Assembly (NCBI GenBank): GCA_022410635.1
Contig: JAJVDF010000132.1
Location: 1,591,949-1,655,948, forward strand
DNA from: Tretioscincus oriximinensis
Lineage: Eukaryota; Chordata; Lepidosauria; Squamata; Gymnophthalmidae
Direction: 5' to 3'
DNA length: 64,000 nt
Numbering within the stretch: position 1 is the stretch's first letter; every line of letters starts with the position of its first letter. Made by a program: the position numbers and the translations under genes. The notes beneath the pieces are model-generated. The model saw only the letters and a list, made by a program, of their open reading frames with translations, was not told where the DNA came from and made no database searches. Positions 1 through 12,310 of the stretch are shown piece after piece.

Positions 1-2690
1 AAAGTTTTGGGAACAATCTTGAAGTCTATACTTTCTTAATTACTGATTCGGCTGATCATACACTGTTTTAAATGATGTTATTTGCATAAGATTTTTAATT
101 GTATTTTATTCTAATTTGTTTTATACTTTTGATAACTTTTTGATATGGTCAAAGGACAAATCAATAAAATCTTATTATATTACCTTGGCCTCCCTGTGCC
201 TGACTNTCTCTAGGGAGGTTCTTCTGGCTATACCACCATGCTCAACAGCAAAGCAGGAAGAACAGGGCCTCCTCAGTGGTGACTTCCAGACTATTAAAAT
301 AGGGTTCACAACTATCACCGAGATGCTTCAAGTATCATTACTGTGTATTTTCAGCAAATCTTTGAAGATGTATTTTTTTTATCTTGATTTTTCACTGAAG
401 AAATAGCCTTCCCTCCCCACTTTCAGACACAATTGTTATTTTTAAGTATATCTGTTTTATACTTTGCTTTATTGTTGTTACTCACCCTGAGATATTTGGG
501 TGTCAGGCAGGATAAAATAATTAAATAAATGAAGCTTCAGTAAAATCACCCCAATAGTTTTTGAGGGTTTATTTTACATTTCCAACTTGCGACGAAACCA
601 ATTTAGATGGTATGGCTCCTTTTCATGCTGTTAAAGAAATGCTATCAATGCTGGACATGGAAAAGAAGTCCCTTTATTGCATGAACATTACCTAAGATTT
701 TAGAAGTCGTGCTAGAATGAGGCTGGACACNGTATGGAAGCCTCTGAGCAGAGCAAAGAATTATGCTGAAGAGGTTTTCTTTATCACGAAAATAACGTGA
801 AAAGTGAAGCCAAGATTTCTTAGCTGGGAATAACACGTGTTGTACTCTAGGAACATACAAGTAAAAAGTCCAGTTATCTCTGTGACTCTAAATGACACTT
901 TTGCTTAACCATCTTATAACACCTGAAACATATTCAGAAGATAAGTCCTGCTGAATTCATGGTGCCTTACTGCAAAGTAGGAAATAGCCCAAACCAAGTG
1001 GTATAGAGTCAAAGGTTCAGTCTCCAGCTTTTTCCTCAAACTACTTCCAGACAACATACATTTCAATGTCAATAAGACTTCATGTTGCCAGTCAATCTTC
1101 AGTTTGAAAGGATGGCCCATTACTTACTTACTCTGAACTGTGGNGTATCCTGAATTGCCATTGTAAGAAAGACCTCATAGGAGAAAGCCAAGGTTGCCAT
1201 AAAATAAATAAAAACCAGCAAACAAATAGGAGAGAACAGGATAACTGCTAAAAATTTCTTCTTTTACATGCCCATTAAAATTGCAAGCCCTCCAATCCTG
1301 TTTTCTTTTCAATCAAAAAGCTTTAATATTTCATGTAATAAGATAGCGTTAAACTTCTAATTACTATTGTTCCTGACACAAATTCCTTTCAATTTTTAAG
1401 AATCACAATAAATGGGTGTTTCAGTAAACTGAGTTTTTCTATTTATTTTTTTTAAATCAGAAACGTTTTTGTGCAAAAGTCATTTTNATAGAATCAACTG
1501 ATGTTCTCAGGTTTACCTGTGCTGCACAGGATTTCAGATCAAAGTTTTGTTTTGCTACAAACAGTTCTAACAGCACAATCCAATCTTAGGATTTTTATGA
1601 CACAAATTAAACACAAAAACAAGTACAATATAAATTTGGGACACAGGAGAGCATTACACCTCAGACTGTCAAAGGGGGAAAGGAGCTGATCACGTAATAA
1701 TTTAGATAAAACCTTTATCTAGACTGTCCGTTGATATAAGTGTTACTGATCTGATTAACAGTAAGTGATTTGAAGCTTAAAGAATATTTGTAAATACAAA
1801 TAAAGGGGCCTATCAAGTTAAAGGGAGATATACAGTGCCTTCAGTTTAGGTACTGNACTGATCCTATTGATGTGCAAAAGGCAAATAGTAGCTATATCAG
1901 GACAATCAGATTGTCCTGTTCCTAAAAGCCACAGCTGTGGAGTGAAACATTGATATCAAATCACCTGTTGTGTTGCTCAAAGATGAATGATGACAACTAA
2001 GTGAGCTTGTATAGCTTTCAGTTCCCGAACAAAGTATGATTTAACGGAAGGCGCGCTCAACCCAAATTCAGCACACAAACTGTCAGCGCAGTTAGAAATG
2101 CCTTGAAACAAGCCACCCTTTTGCCACTGATCACATCAGANTCTGCATCGTACCCTTGCGCTGGTCTCACTACATCACAAAGTGAACGTGCTTCATTTAT
2201 CTCAATAGGAGAAAACCAAAAGCACATTGTCACGTGCAGGAGAAAAGAACACCCACTGCAAACTACTCCTAGTATAAAATGCTGAACCTGAATTCCAAAG
2301 GCACTTAATTGTGGGGGCTTCTTTCCCCCTCCCCTCTGCTTTCTAATTTAAAGAAAAAGAAAAAAACTAATATAGATAAAGCAACACATAATCTGACAGC
2401 TTACCAGTTACGTTCTGACAGGGTCAATAAAATGAGGGTTTGCAGGAGTCCCAGATGAGACGTGCTTTCCTGAATGCCTCCATTGTGTAAAATCTCTCAG
2501 TATATCCTGCCTGCAGAATGACAGTCATATGCCACCAGCTGCAGAAGGCCTGCTGGCAGTGTCAAGTGCTGTTGAGAATTCAGTCAGGGTGTCAGTATCA
2601 AAATCATTTCCTGCACGGGGCCTGGCTGTGCTCGTCCCCCACCAAAAATGAAGAAAACAAACCCCTCGTCACATATTTATCAATATTTAG
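1..2690. other. BNC2 intron, mostly unique AT-rich DNA
   Basis: No gene and no well-preserved repeat were recognised. The segment at about 205-290 faintly resembles the GGGCCTxCTCAGTGGTG part of a common reptile LINE tail, but it is too short to call. Open frames are short and lack family motifs. Confidence 0.5.
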
Positions 2691-2696
2691 ACTTCT

Positions 2697-2860
2697 TTTT
2701 TAAAACACGGAATTATAACGCTCACTTTGAATGCAAATATAATATAATTAAAGCCATGCTAATTAAGCTTCTTCATTTAATATTAGATTTATTATTGCAT
2801 AAAGCCAGCTGGAAGTAATTATGTTCTTTTCCACACATAGTCTTGATCAGGGCAATTTCC
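2697..2860. promoter_or_regulatory. Candidate intronic enhancer / conserved non-coding element
   Basis: A dense group of factor-binding words occurs in about 120 bp: an octamer ATGCAAAT at 2731-2738, TAATTA at 2745-2750, 2760-2765 and 2816-2821, a C/EBP-like TTGCATAA near 2795, and an E-box CAGCTG at 2806-2811. No repeat family fits. Such clusters are typical of deeply conserved enhancers in developmental-gene introns, but conservation cannot be seen from one sequence. Confidence 0.4.
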
Positions 2861-5800
2861 AAAAAGCAAGTTTGGCTATTCTAAGGCAACTGCAACCTTA
2901 ACCAAGTTCACAAATATGCTTTATACATATTCCAGTCTCATTAAAAACAAAGACCTGCCTATCTTCAAACACCTTTTAGTAGGATATAGTTCCCACAAAA
3001 GACATCCTGATGTCTTTGATCCTGGATAAGAATACTTAAAATTAGTCTACAAGTCTCACTTACTTCTGTTGCGGCCTAACAGCTTGACTCTCACAACCAA
3101 ATTCATCCATGAGGCAGTCAAGATACACAATATCAATACAAAACGTCAGTCTCAAAATATAACAGAGACTGTAATTATCTCCGAGCATTAGAAATTTGTT
3201 TACTCTCAAGGAACTACACTTAACCTTAAATCATCAGTTTCAACGGCCCAATAATTTTGTATTTTAACTACTTGCTCTACAAAGAAGTATGGCCAGTTCA
3301 GAACAGTTTGAGATAACAAATCTGAACTTATAAGAAGATAGCAGAGGGTTGTAGAAAATCATTAATTGTCACTTTAATGTCAAAGTTCTGGCTGCAAGTG
3401 ATACTTGCTCAACTCCATCAAGCTAAAAGGAAAGTGGTAACACTGTGAAAACTTAATCGGTTTCTGCCCTTCCCTCTTCCCTACGAACACTGGACAGGCA
3501 GAGCACCCTGCACAAAGAGAAACCAAGGCATCCAGTCGCACANTTTTATCATGCTTCCCCTTATAGTCACATTCACAGAACAAAACACTGGACTTAGCAC
3601 ATGTCAACNCCTAAACACGGACACTCCTACAAATTGCACGAGGCAAAGGAGAAAGATTTTCAGTGGCTAATAACCAAACGATCCCTTTGTCTATCAGTCA
3701 GGGCCTCCTAATTTTGCTCATCTGCAAGAAGTGAAAAAGATTTAGGAATTCTAAACCGAGGAAATGCTCTTTTTTCTGTTCAGGCTGGTAAGCAACAAGC
3801 CCCCTTTACAATTTAATTAGTGAAACAATGATTTTAAGAATAAGGGCTAGTTTTTAATTTTAATTTTTCAAATATATATAAAGTTTATGTATTAATATAA
3901 ATACCNACATTGTGAATTTTCACCAAAATATTTTTTCTCCACAAAAATTGCACTTCAAAAACAGACACTGACAAAATGAGTGGATGCTATAAATAAAGAA
4001 GATTTCTCTTCATTTCCTTCATGCCTGGCGCTAAGATCATTTTTGGTACAACTTTCATTCACAAAGGGCTGTGGAGGCAATAAGCATATGGTTTAAAGTC
4101 ATGCGGAAGAACAGCCAAGTGCATAAATGCCATTGATTCCCATCAAGATTTCCATCTAATTCTATGCAAGATTTACCAAGAAACAAGCCTCAGTGGTTTG
4201 ACTACAGAGAGAACGAGCAGCAGAGGTTCCCTCACAGTCAGCATCGTTGTGCTACATGAAACATTGTTCTATCAAAATGTTTACAACAAAGTTACGGCTG
4301 GCACATCTCCAGGTATGCACGCAGCAGGGCAGCATACAGAACACACACACGGAAAATTAAAAAAAGACTACTAGGGCATTAAAAAAACCCCCACACCTTT
4401 ACACCTGTCTTTGGTAGTCAGTTTGGAAAATGTGCATTCCTATAATTTTCTACCAAAATAGCTCGTGTAGTTTTGCTACTATTGGATTATTCTTTGCTAT
4501 ATCATGGAACATAAATCTTGAGTAGGTGGTATTAATAACCAAATATCTTCCTCTTTCTCTCTCCCTTTCTTGCACGCACACAGACGTACGGGGGAGAGAG
4601 AGACTACAGAAAAAGCCACTTTTCCAAGCACTGGACAAATCCTACTATATGCAGAGCCAGATACAAACGAGTGGACAGCAATACAATACAGCATGGGAAA
4701 CCGTGGCATCGCTTTTACATACGTACGAAGCACTACAGTAAGTTTATACTCTCAATTTTCTGTTTTCAAATTAGACCAATTTTTTCAATTATTTATGCCC
4801 TTCCTTATATGATGCGTTTTCTCACTGTGTGTCTCTGGCATACTGAATAGCAGCTGCTTTTAAAAAGATGTGATCCTTTATAAGCAAATAGCTACACCAT
4901 TTCCCCCAGCCCCAAAGTGGAAGGCCCCCTTTCCAATATCAGTGGCACTGCTTCACCATGAACATGAATTAAAGCTTTAACTTCAAACATTCTTATTCCA
5001 AAGGTTTGTTTGTTTTTTTCATTTTCAAAATTCAGATATTTCTATCTACAACAAGCTCATGGCCCCCACCCAGAGCAAAACAGAATCAATTATCAGCTCT
5101 TGGTCTGCAATGAAGCTTCAAAAAACAGTCTTGCTAAGCATACATTTTCTATTTTTTATATGAATGATATTTTTTATATAGATCTTAAAAAGCTTTGTGA
5201 ATCATGCATTCNGGAATAACTTTCTAGCAAATTACCAGCCGCTACATTGTACTGAAATTCAAATAAGGAAAAATGAATTTGTGTAAAGTTTTTGAACAGG
5301 TTTTAAACTTTGAAAACNGAGCTATGAAAAGCTATGAATGGCAGAAAGGAACTGCAGACACTGATGAAAGTGAGNTTTTTGCTTCTAACTTATGACGCCA
5401 GTTCTGTATCAGTGAACAGCGTGTTCCTTTGCAATCACTTTTCAGTGTCAAAATGACCCGGGGGAAGTGAATTCTTTCACTATCATCACAACCCCTCCAA
5501 TCGCATCTCTTGTGTGACCAAATCATTTTTGCCCCAAGATTTCAGAGAAACAGCGTCTAATTAGTTAAGACTAAAAGCCAAGGCAACCTATTCTCAAAGA
5601 AGGAGGCATTTCAGCTGCGTCTCATAAAAAATGAAGTAACTATGTTTATATGGACAAGCGTAAGGTACACGATGAACCATTTTAAACCTAAGAACTGTAA
5701 TTTACACTATACAACAATTTATTTACTCAGTGATCTTTACATAGTAAAAAGTAAATGCCTGTATGATTCCACGCAGTTGCTATTTGAAAACTGTTTCAGA

Positions 5801-6569
5801 GTTAGAAGAGAAAAATGTGCATGCATACAAACACACCAGAATGCAAGGAAAATCATTCTAGTTTAGTGACACAAACACAAAACAATGCCCTCCTGTGGAC
5901 TCTCTCTTTCTCAGAAATATGCATGCATTCATACATCCTTATCCTTTTATTTCATACCCATATGGTACATACATATGTATTCTGCATCAATCCTATTAGG
6001 TTTTCCCTAACATGATACATTAGGTACAAGCAAATCTCAATGAAATTAAGAGAGCTTGTCTGAAGTAACGCATTGGAATAGTGGTAAGCAGTTAAAAGCC
6101 GATACATCTGCATGTGTCCATATGTAACACATCACATATAGAGAACACAGGTACACAAACACAATACACTGATTGATATAGCATTTGTGTGCATATGGGC
6201 AAGCTACTAAAATATTAGAAATACAGTACATCCCAAAGCACCACAACTTTCATTTTTATTAATGCATTGCTCACTATGTTCTAAAGCATGCAAGCAATGG
6301 ACATGATGCACAAATTAAACAGAAAGGTAGGATACCATTCATCAGACATACATGTACATCTGTAGTTGTACATACTGAATGTTGCTACATGCCTATCCTA
6401 ACTCATACAACATGCAGTAGGAATTCTGGAGAAATATTATCCCTGAAAAACTTGGAAAGTAATATATACTAATTTATCATTTTGAAAAGCAGCCAACAAA
6501 TTTACAAGACGTTTTTACAAAAAAACGACTACCCTCTTCTACCATTCATACTATATAATGCTATAAAGA
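2861..6569. other. Intronic DNA with no recognised element
   Basis: AT-rich sequence with short open frames only. Nothing resembling a BNC2 exon, LINE reverse transcriptase or SINE was found on either strand. Confidence 0.5.
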
Positions 6570-6823
6570 GAGAGCCAGTTTGGTGTAGTGGCTAGACTCG
6601 TACATAGTAGTCTCCTGGTTCAATTCCCCACTCCTCCATGAAGCCAGCTGGGTGCCCTTGGGCCAGTCACAGTTCTTTGAATTCTCTCAGCCCTACCTAC
6701 TCCACAGGGTGTCTGTTGTGGAGAAAGCAACAAAAGCTATATGTGCCACCCTATGGTCGGCTGCCCTGAGACCTTCAGGTATAGGGTGGGATACAAGTAC
6801 CAAATAAATAAACAAAATAAATN
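6570..6823 (+). mobile_element. Sauria-type tRNA-derived SINE (family A), near full length
   Basis: It starts GAGAGCCAGTTTGGTGTAGT, a tRNA-like head with an A-box-like GTGTAGTGGCTAGACTC and a B-box-like GGTTCAATTCCCC. It continues with the body word GGGCCAGTCACAGTTCTTTG and ends in a tail reading GGTATAGGGTGGGATACAAG plus AAATAAATAAA. Related copies lie at 29079 and 53261 (plus) and 24660 (minus). SINEs of this type are Pol III transcribed and mobilised by a LINE in trans. No clear target duplication was seen. Confidence 0.8.
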
Positions 6824-9800
6824 TGCCCAGGATAATATACCATCTGACACAGACACTGCTTTGTTCTCCAAAGAGAACATGTGAAAACTTTATTACAACT
6901 ACTTACAATAACCTAACAGTACAAAACTTCTAAAACCATAATGCATTTTAGGTAGGCAAAGGTATCGGGTATCTACTAGAAAAAACATACGATCTAGAAT
7001 ACTTTGTATTATTACAGATATGTTTCATTAAGAAAAAGCAACAGAGAAAACATAAATTCAGCATGTAGTGTACAGAAGGAAAAATAAAATATCCATTAAT
7101 TCAACCGCTGGTAACAACTAAAAGGGCACAACGCTGAGAGCTTGATGCTCCTTGCAAAANGTTTTTTGACAATAAGCCTGGATACAAAATCAGCACTATT
7201 ACCTATTACTTTATGTTTTTTATAAATAAAATCTATATGCTAATTAGATACAAAAAGAAAAAAATGTTATTTAAGAGGGTTTTAAATTAGCAAACTTGCT
7301 TTCAAAATGTGCACAACGAGATGCAATCACAATTCTTTATATTTCATCCACCAGTTCTGTAAACAGCACGTGTGACTTTCTCAGAAAGAAGCAATCAAGT
7401 CCCAGTAAACAGGTACAACTAAAATGATAAGATTCACACTTCGTTTTTAATCAGGGTTTTTCTACTATGCTTTGAACATGCAGGTTTGTAATCAAAACTC
7501 TTTGGCTAGAATATCAGAATCTTGCTCTGCAAGTTCAAGCGTTTTCAGTATATTCCCCATCCCTCAACTCCACAATGGACAGATGCATTTCTATTAAATC
7601 ATATCCATTAATTTAATGTTTTGCTCCCTCATCTATAGAGCAAATGATTTCTCTAGTGATAAGTAAGACATCGTGCTAATCAGAGAATCAAATGCACACC
7701 ATGAAAATTGTCACTGCTAATAAAATTTGCAGGAAGTTAAATAAGGGAAGTGTGTAAGAATGTCAGGCTGTTGTCCTTCAATAAGATACAGTTACTCAAT
7801 GAAATTAACTTGTTAATTTTGTTACATCACTGGGAGAATTTTAAATTCCCGTCTAATGGTTCACAGATGCATGTATAATACTCATATTACTCTTTAAAGA
7901 ACTAAAGGGATACCTTCGAGAAAACCCTCCTTTCTGCTTTTATTTCAACAAGGTAAGTTTTTGCTCATTTCTGACATTTTGTGTCACTACAGTACTTGCA
8001 GTTTTACTCTTATAAAACCGATGCTTTAAAGTGTCNTACAGTGTCACAGCCCTCAAGGTAAACTAGAAAAAAGAAAGTGAGATTTCTAATTCTCACGAAT
8101 GCACAAAACATCTGAGAAAGCAGCAACAAAATGCCCAAAAGCTTTTTCTTTTCCTTCAATCCATCAAGACAGGCCTTCTTTTCTACCTTTAAACAGCTCC
8201 CTGTAAACTGGAGTTGGCCAGTAAATCTGTCTGTGGATGTGTGTACACTTTGCGGATCCTACCCTGGCCTCTGTATCGGATGAACAAGGAGCGCAAGCCA
8301 AGGGTCTCTGGTCATTCTCGACCTGTCACCAGTCATGGGGCTCAGAAAAAGAACTCTTTTTTTTCTAAGAGAAGATTTATTGTCTTGGAGGTTATCAGCA
8401 ATTATTTCTGCATACAAGATACGAGTGGCTCTTTTGAAAAAGAACAGCCGTTCTTGCTTAAGGAAAACCATAGCCATATTCTGAACTTTAAAAATAAGAT
8501 AAATAGGGAAATTTATTTTGCNTTCTCACCTTCTAACCCTAAGCTTTCTTTTGTGTAACAAGCATAATCATCTTACAACGAGAATGATTTATGGCTATAC
8601 ATTGTATCGCCATTCATAACAGCAAATTGGGGTTTACAGGTTGATGACACATAATAACTTCTTTTAATCTTGTCTCCTCTTATTGCAGGGTCCAAAAGAC
8701 TTGACGCAGAATTACANCTCATGCTCTATATTTTTCCATGTGCAATCGCATATTACAAATCTAACTCTATTAAATTAAGTTATTAATGTCTTGCCATGGA
8801 AATATCTTATTATAAGGCAACAAGNATAACTATATGGCAATAATTTTACTTAAGAGGAAAAAAACGAAACCAAATGCTAGATTAAGTTTCAAAATACATT
8901 GCTTTAAAATAAAAGTACGTTAAACTTTTATTTATAGATTAGCTACTTCTCTTTCTGAAGCTATTTCTGCTTTTGAAATAGAGACAAACATTGCCTTAAA
9001 TTACATGACTAATAACAATTGAATAATTATACTTTATCATTACTGCAGTCGCTGAGAAGAAGAAACACGATGCAGCTTTCAAAATGCAGCTCCTTATATG
9101 TGATGCTACTAATATTTGCTACTTATATGTGATGTACTAATAGCAGTCAAACATACCTGCAGGTATCCAGCTGCTATATACAAGCTACATATGTAAACAT
9201 AACTTAGTAGAATATNAGCAAGTTAAGCAATAATTAAAATAGTTACTCTTTGCAAATGGAATTAATTTGCTCTTTCTGGAAATAAGGAAGACAGGCGACT
9301 AAGTGCATCCAGGTGGAATGCTAAAAGGCAGTAGCCATGTTCTTTGAAAATAAACGTGTTCATCATTACCACCTTTACAACGCTACTGTGTCTGTGTGAG
9401 AATTTCCAGTAACAATTTGCCCTGATGCAGCATCTGCCATGCATTTAGACATACACTACATGCATTATCATTCTTTTCCCAACATAGACTTGGAAAATAA
9501 ACATGACCATATGTGTGCAGTAATTGCAGGAGTAGAAAATTCGGACACAATTGGAACTCCCCTCCTGCTTTAAGCAAGACCATCAGCAACCGAAAAGTAA
9601 AGCCCAAGTTCAGAACGGGCTTCTCGTCCACTCAGTAACTGTTTTCAGTGATTTCATAACATAGAGACAGTCTCACGTTTAAATTCCATCACACACACAC
9701 ACCCAATCCATTCTAACAAACTTGTTCTGTTATCGAAAGAACAGAAATGTCTAATTTTCTCTACCAAAAAAAGCAGAATCTGATAGCAGATCATCTGTGA

Positions 9801-10520
9801 ATCACTATCGGTGAGAGTCGGGGAATCATCAGTCGGGGAATTATTTAACTCTTCTGCTCCAGAGCTGAGGGAAATGTCTTTACATCATTGATTGTGATAT
9901 TTTCATTATCTTAATAGAAAATGAATATACACAGGAGTTATCTGATACAGATTCAGTCCATTAGAATGGCCGAGCATGTGCGAAATGCCCAGAACGGAAC
10001 ATCTAGAACTGTTCAAATTGGCTATCATTATATTTTTCTAAAAAAAAACTTTTTAGAAAAAAAAAATCACATATAAGGAGCCGATGATCCGGCTGAGGTT
10101 GATTCTGTATGGTAAGCTGGTATCAGCTGTAATCAGGGTCCCTCTACAGGATAGATATAAATATACCTTATTTGAATGCGAGCATCTTGTGCAGAGAGAG
10201 TCCGGCTACTTAAAGTGGGTCTGCCTGCAACTGTTCTACCTTACAAACTACATCCATGGGTATGAATGGGAAAGCGAGTGAATGTGCGACTTCCTTTCCT
10301 ACTGATTATTCATTCTTTTCTTTCAACCATCAAGGGCGAGATGCCTCCTGCCCTACCTTCACACTAAATGGCAACACTTTTACGTCAATGAGGTTCATTC
10401 ATAATTTTCTTTGTAGCCTTCAAAGGGCTCTGGCTGAACAGCACAGCCCCTCGCAACTTTCGGCTACTTCAGCTTTCCTGGCATGACGAATGCAAAGAAA
10501 CTTTTTGTCAAAGCCAAAGA
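6824..10520. other. Intronic DNA, mostly unique
   Basis: No repeat family was recognised beyond a short CA run near 9692. The longest open frame (8214-8558, plus, 114 codons) has no family motif and is treated as chance. The stretch at about 7590-7880 has the irregular AT-rich, repeat-free look of conserved non-coding DNA, which is a weak impression only. Confidence 0.45.
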
Positions 10521-10523
10521 GGG

Positions 10524-10560
10524 GTGTGTGTGTGTGTGGGTGTGTGGCTGGGGGGGGGGC
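10524..10560. repeat. GT microsatellite followed by a G run
   Basis: Alternating GTGTGT runs to about 10545 and a run of G ends near 10559, just outside the CpG island. Length is likely to vary between individuals. Confidence 0.85.
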
Positions 10561-11525
10561 TCGTGTAGGAATACAGTCTGTGCATTTTTAAGGCTCCAGT
10601 TTTCAACTCCCTCCTTGAGTCTCACCCAAAGTACATTTTTTCCACCTCTCCCAGGCAGAGAAGGAGAATAAAGTTGTGGAAGGAGGATAAAGCTGCAGCA
10701 TCTGCCGGTTGCGCGTCCGCAAGCGCCCGGGACAGAGGCGCGGCAACCCCGGGGGTTCCTTATCAGTTCTTCCTGGCCTTGCAGTCCCATTGTGGCTCCA
10801 TCCCAGGCTGCCTTAAACGCGGCCCCCGGTGGAGAAACCGCCCTGGGGAGGAGGCCAAGACGCGGCTCTCCAGAAACTCCCCCCCCCCCACACCCCGGGG
10901 CNCCTGTGGCTGCACCCATCATGCGGGGGGGGGGGGNGGGGGGGNGGGTCAGCAAATGTGGAAACTTTCAATGGTGTCATCAGGATCCTTCGGCTTCATC
11001 CTGGCAGCAAATCCACTGCAACTTCCACCTCCCGACCTCTTTCCCTCTTTCAGGTCTGCAGGATCTTGTTTTCTACCCTCCCAGCATCCACAGGCTCCCG
11101 CGCGCGGCCCCCGTCAGTCCCGTCCCGGCTTCGAGACGGGGTCTCGCCGATCGTGGGGCGGGAAGGGCAGCGGGACCCCTTTCATTTCGGGGGTGGGGGG
11201 GGGGGCCGAGAGTGAGAGGAGACGGGCAAAGCGGAGTAAACAAAGCAAGCAAGGGCAATGAAGGCTCCTGCGAGTAAATGTCCCGGCTACGAAGCCCGAC
11301 CTGAGAAGGATTCTTGTTCTAAAGCAAGAAGGAAAAACCTCCCTTGGCCGCCCCTTCCCGCCTCTGCCGCCTTCCTGGGGCTCCGCGCGGGCTGCCCGCA
11401 AGTGCAGCGACGCCGCCCCGGACGCGGGGCGCCGGGAAGGAGGGGGGGGCGGGGGGGGGCAGCCCGCAGGAGGGAAGGAGCCCCGCACAGCCCTCCGCGG
11501 GGTCCCCTGGCGGGGAGCGGGAAGG

Positions 11526-11536
11526 CGCCTTACCTG
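11526..11536 (-). other. BNC2: Splice donor of the BNC2 exon
   Basis: Minus-strand CAG|GTAAGGCG is close to the consensus 5' splice site. The exon's last codon (Gln, CAG) is complete, which agrees with the remembered BNC2 exon boundary after ...RMSQQ. Confidence 0.88.
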
Positions 11537-11734
11537 CTGGGCCATCCTGAAGAGGAGGTTGGTGTCGGCGCTGGGCCAGGTGCCCAGGAATCCCGCCTCG
11601 GCCGCGGCGCTCCTGGGCCCGAACTGCATGGAGGGGTCCGTGGCGGCGCCTCGCAGGGGGACGCCTCTTGCCCGCTTCCGCTCGGGGCGCCTCTGGGGGT
11701 CTCCGTCTCTCACGGCCACTTCGGCGTCCTCGGG
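11534..11734 (-). CDS. BNC2: BNC2 (basonuclin 2) internal coding exon
   Basis: This is one 67-codon exon of basonuclin 2, a nuclear C2H2 zinc-finger protein linked to development, pigmentation and matrix gene control. Seen: on the minus strand a pyrimidine-rich tract ending CCCTTTTCAG (AG at 11736-11735) precedes the exon, and CAG|GTAAGG closes it at 11534. The length is 201 bp and both ends fall between codons. The translation begins PEDAEVAVRD, runs through RKRARG and SMQFG, and ends GTWPSADTNLLFRMAQQ. From memory, human BNC2 has EEAEVDVRE, PKRARD, SMQFGT and GTWQNADTNLLFRMSQQ in the same order, just before the basonuclin domain. No zinc finger lies here. The internal Met (11629-11627) could start a short isoform, but its context is weak (T at -3, C at +4). 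Many differences from human replace residues with Ala, Pro, Gly or Arg, as expected in GC-rich DNA. The reading frame stays open upstream to 11869, so an alternative first exon is possible. Confidence 0.9.
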
Positions 11735-11748
11735 CTGAAAAGGGAAGG
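11735..11748 (-). other. BNC2: Splice acceptor of the BNC2 exon
   Basis: Read on the minus strand, CCTTCCCTTTTCAG lies immediately upstream of the exon. The run of pyrimidines followed by CAG is a strong 3' splice site, and the cut here gives the frame that matches BNC2. Confidence 0.85.
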
Positions 11749-12310
11749 TGGATCTGGTGTGAGCGGCGTCGAGCCAGGCGCCCGGGGCGCTTCCTTGGGG
11801 GAGGGGGGGGGGCTTCGGGGAGGGGGCGCGGAGCTCCTTTCGCACCTTCTGCACAGGCACCCCGATCATTTATGCCTCCCTGGCCAGTCCCCGAGCTCGC
11901 CTGCCTTGGCTGAACAGCTGCCTGTCAGGTGCGCCGGCAGCCCCCCCAGCCCCGTCCTCTCAGCCCCGGGATGCCATTGGATAAGAGAGCAGCCCAGGGC
12001 CAAGCGCAGGGTCCCTCTGCAAGGCACCCAGGGACCCCCTGCCCTAAACCCCCCTCGCCCGCAGCCCAGCCCAGCCCACCCCAAGCAGCATCCTGGCCCA
12101 AGCGGAGCAGGAGCCCCGGGCCCCTTCTTGCCCCCCCTCAGCAAGGTTGTCAGGACAGGCTGGAATTGCAGCCACTTGCCTGCCAAGCACAGCCCGTAAA
12201 CCGGACGGAGGCTGCAGCCCACCAAGGGGACAAGCAATGACCCATTTACCAAACACAGTCGCATGCAAAACCACCTATTAAAAAGTTGGTGTCCCCCCCG
12301 CCCCTTCTCC

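Larger units (their letters stand above)
10680..12310. promoter_or_regulatory. CpG island around the BNC2 exon
   Basis: The base composition changes abruptly from AT-rich flanks to GC-rich sequence with many CG dinucleotides, densest at about 10700-11960. GC-box-like runs such as that at 11441-11459 occur, and no clear TATA box was seen. The island covers an internal coding exon, which suggests an alternative BNC2 promoter or a Polycomb-type developmental island; this is inference. Long G or C runs, some interrupted by N (10877-10887, 10925-10946, 11803-11811), may include sequencing error. The long open frames here on both strands are expected in stop-poor GC-rich DNA and, apart from the BNC2 exon, are not called as genes. 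Confidence 0.8.

Noticed and set aside
8214..8558. 114-codon plus-strand frame
   Set aside because: No recognisable domain, no splice sites in register, and codon content like random AT-rich DNA.
10464..11277. Long open frames on both strands across the CpG island
   Set aside because: GC-rich DNA lacks stops by chance; compositions are Pro/Gly/Arg-rich, no splice sites bound them, and they show no family motif. Only the BNC2 frame is supported.
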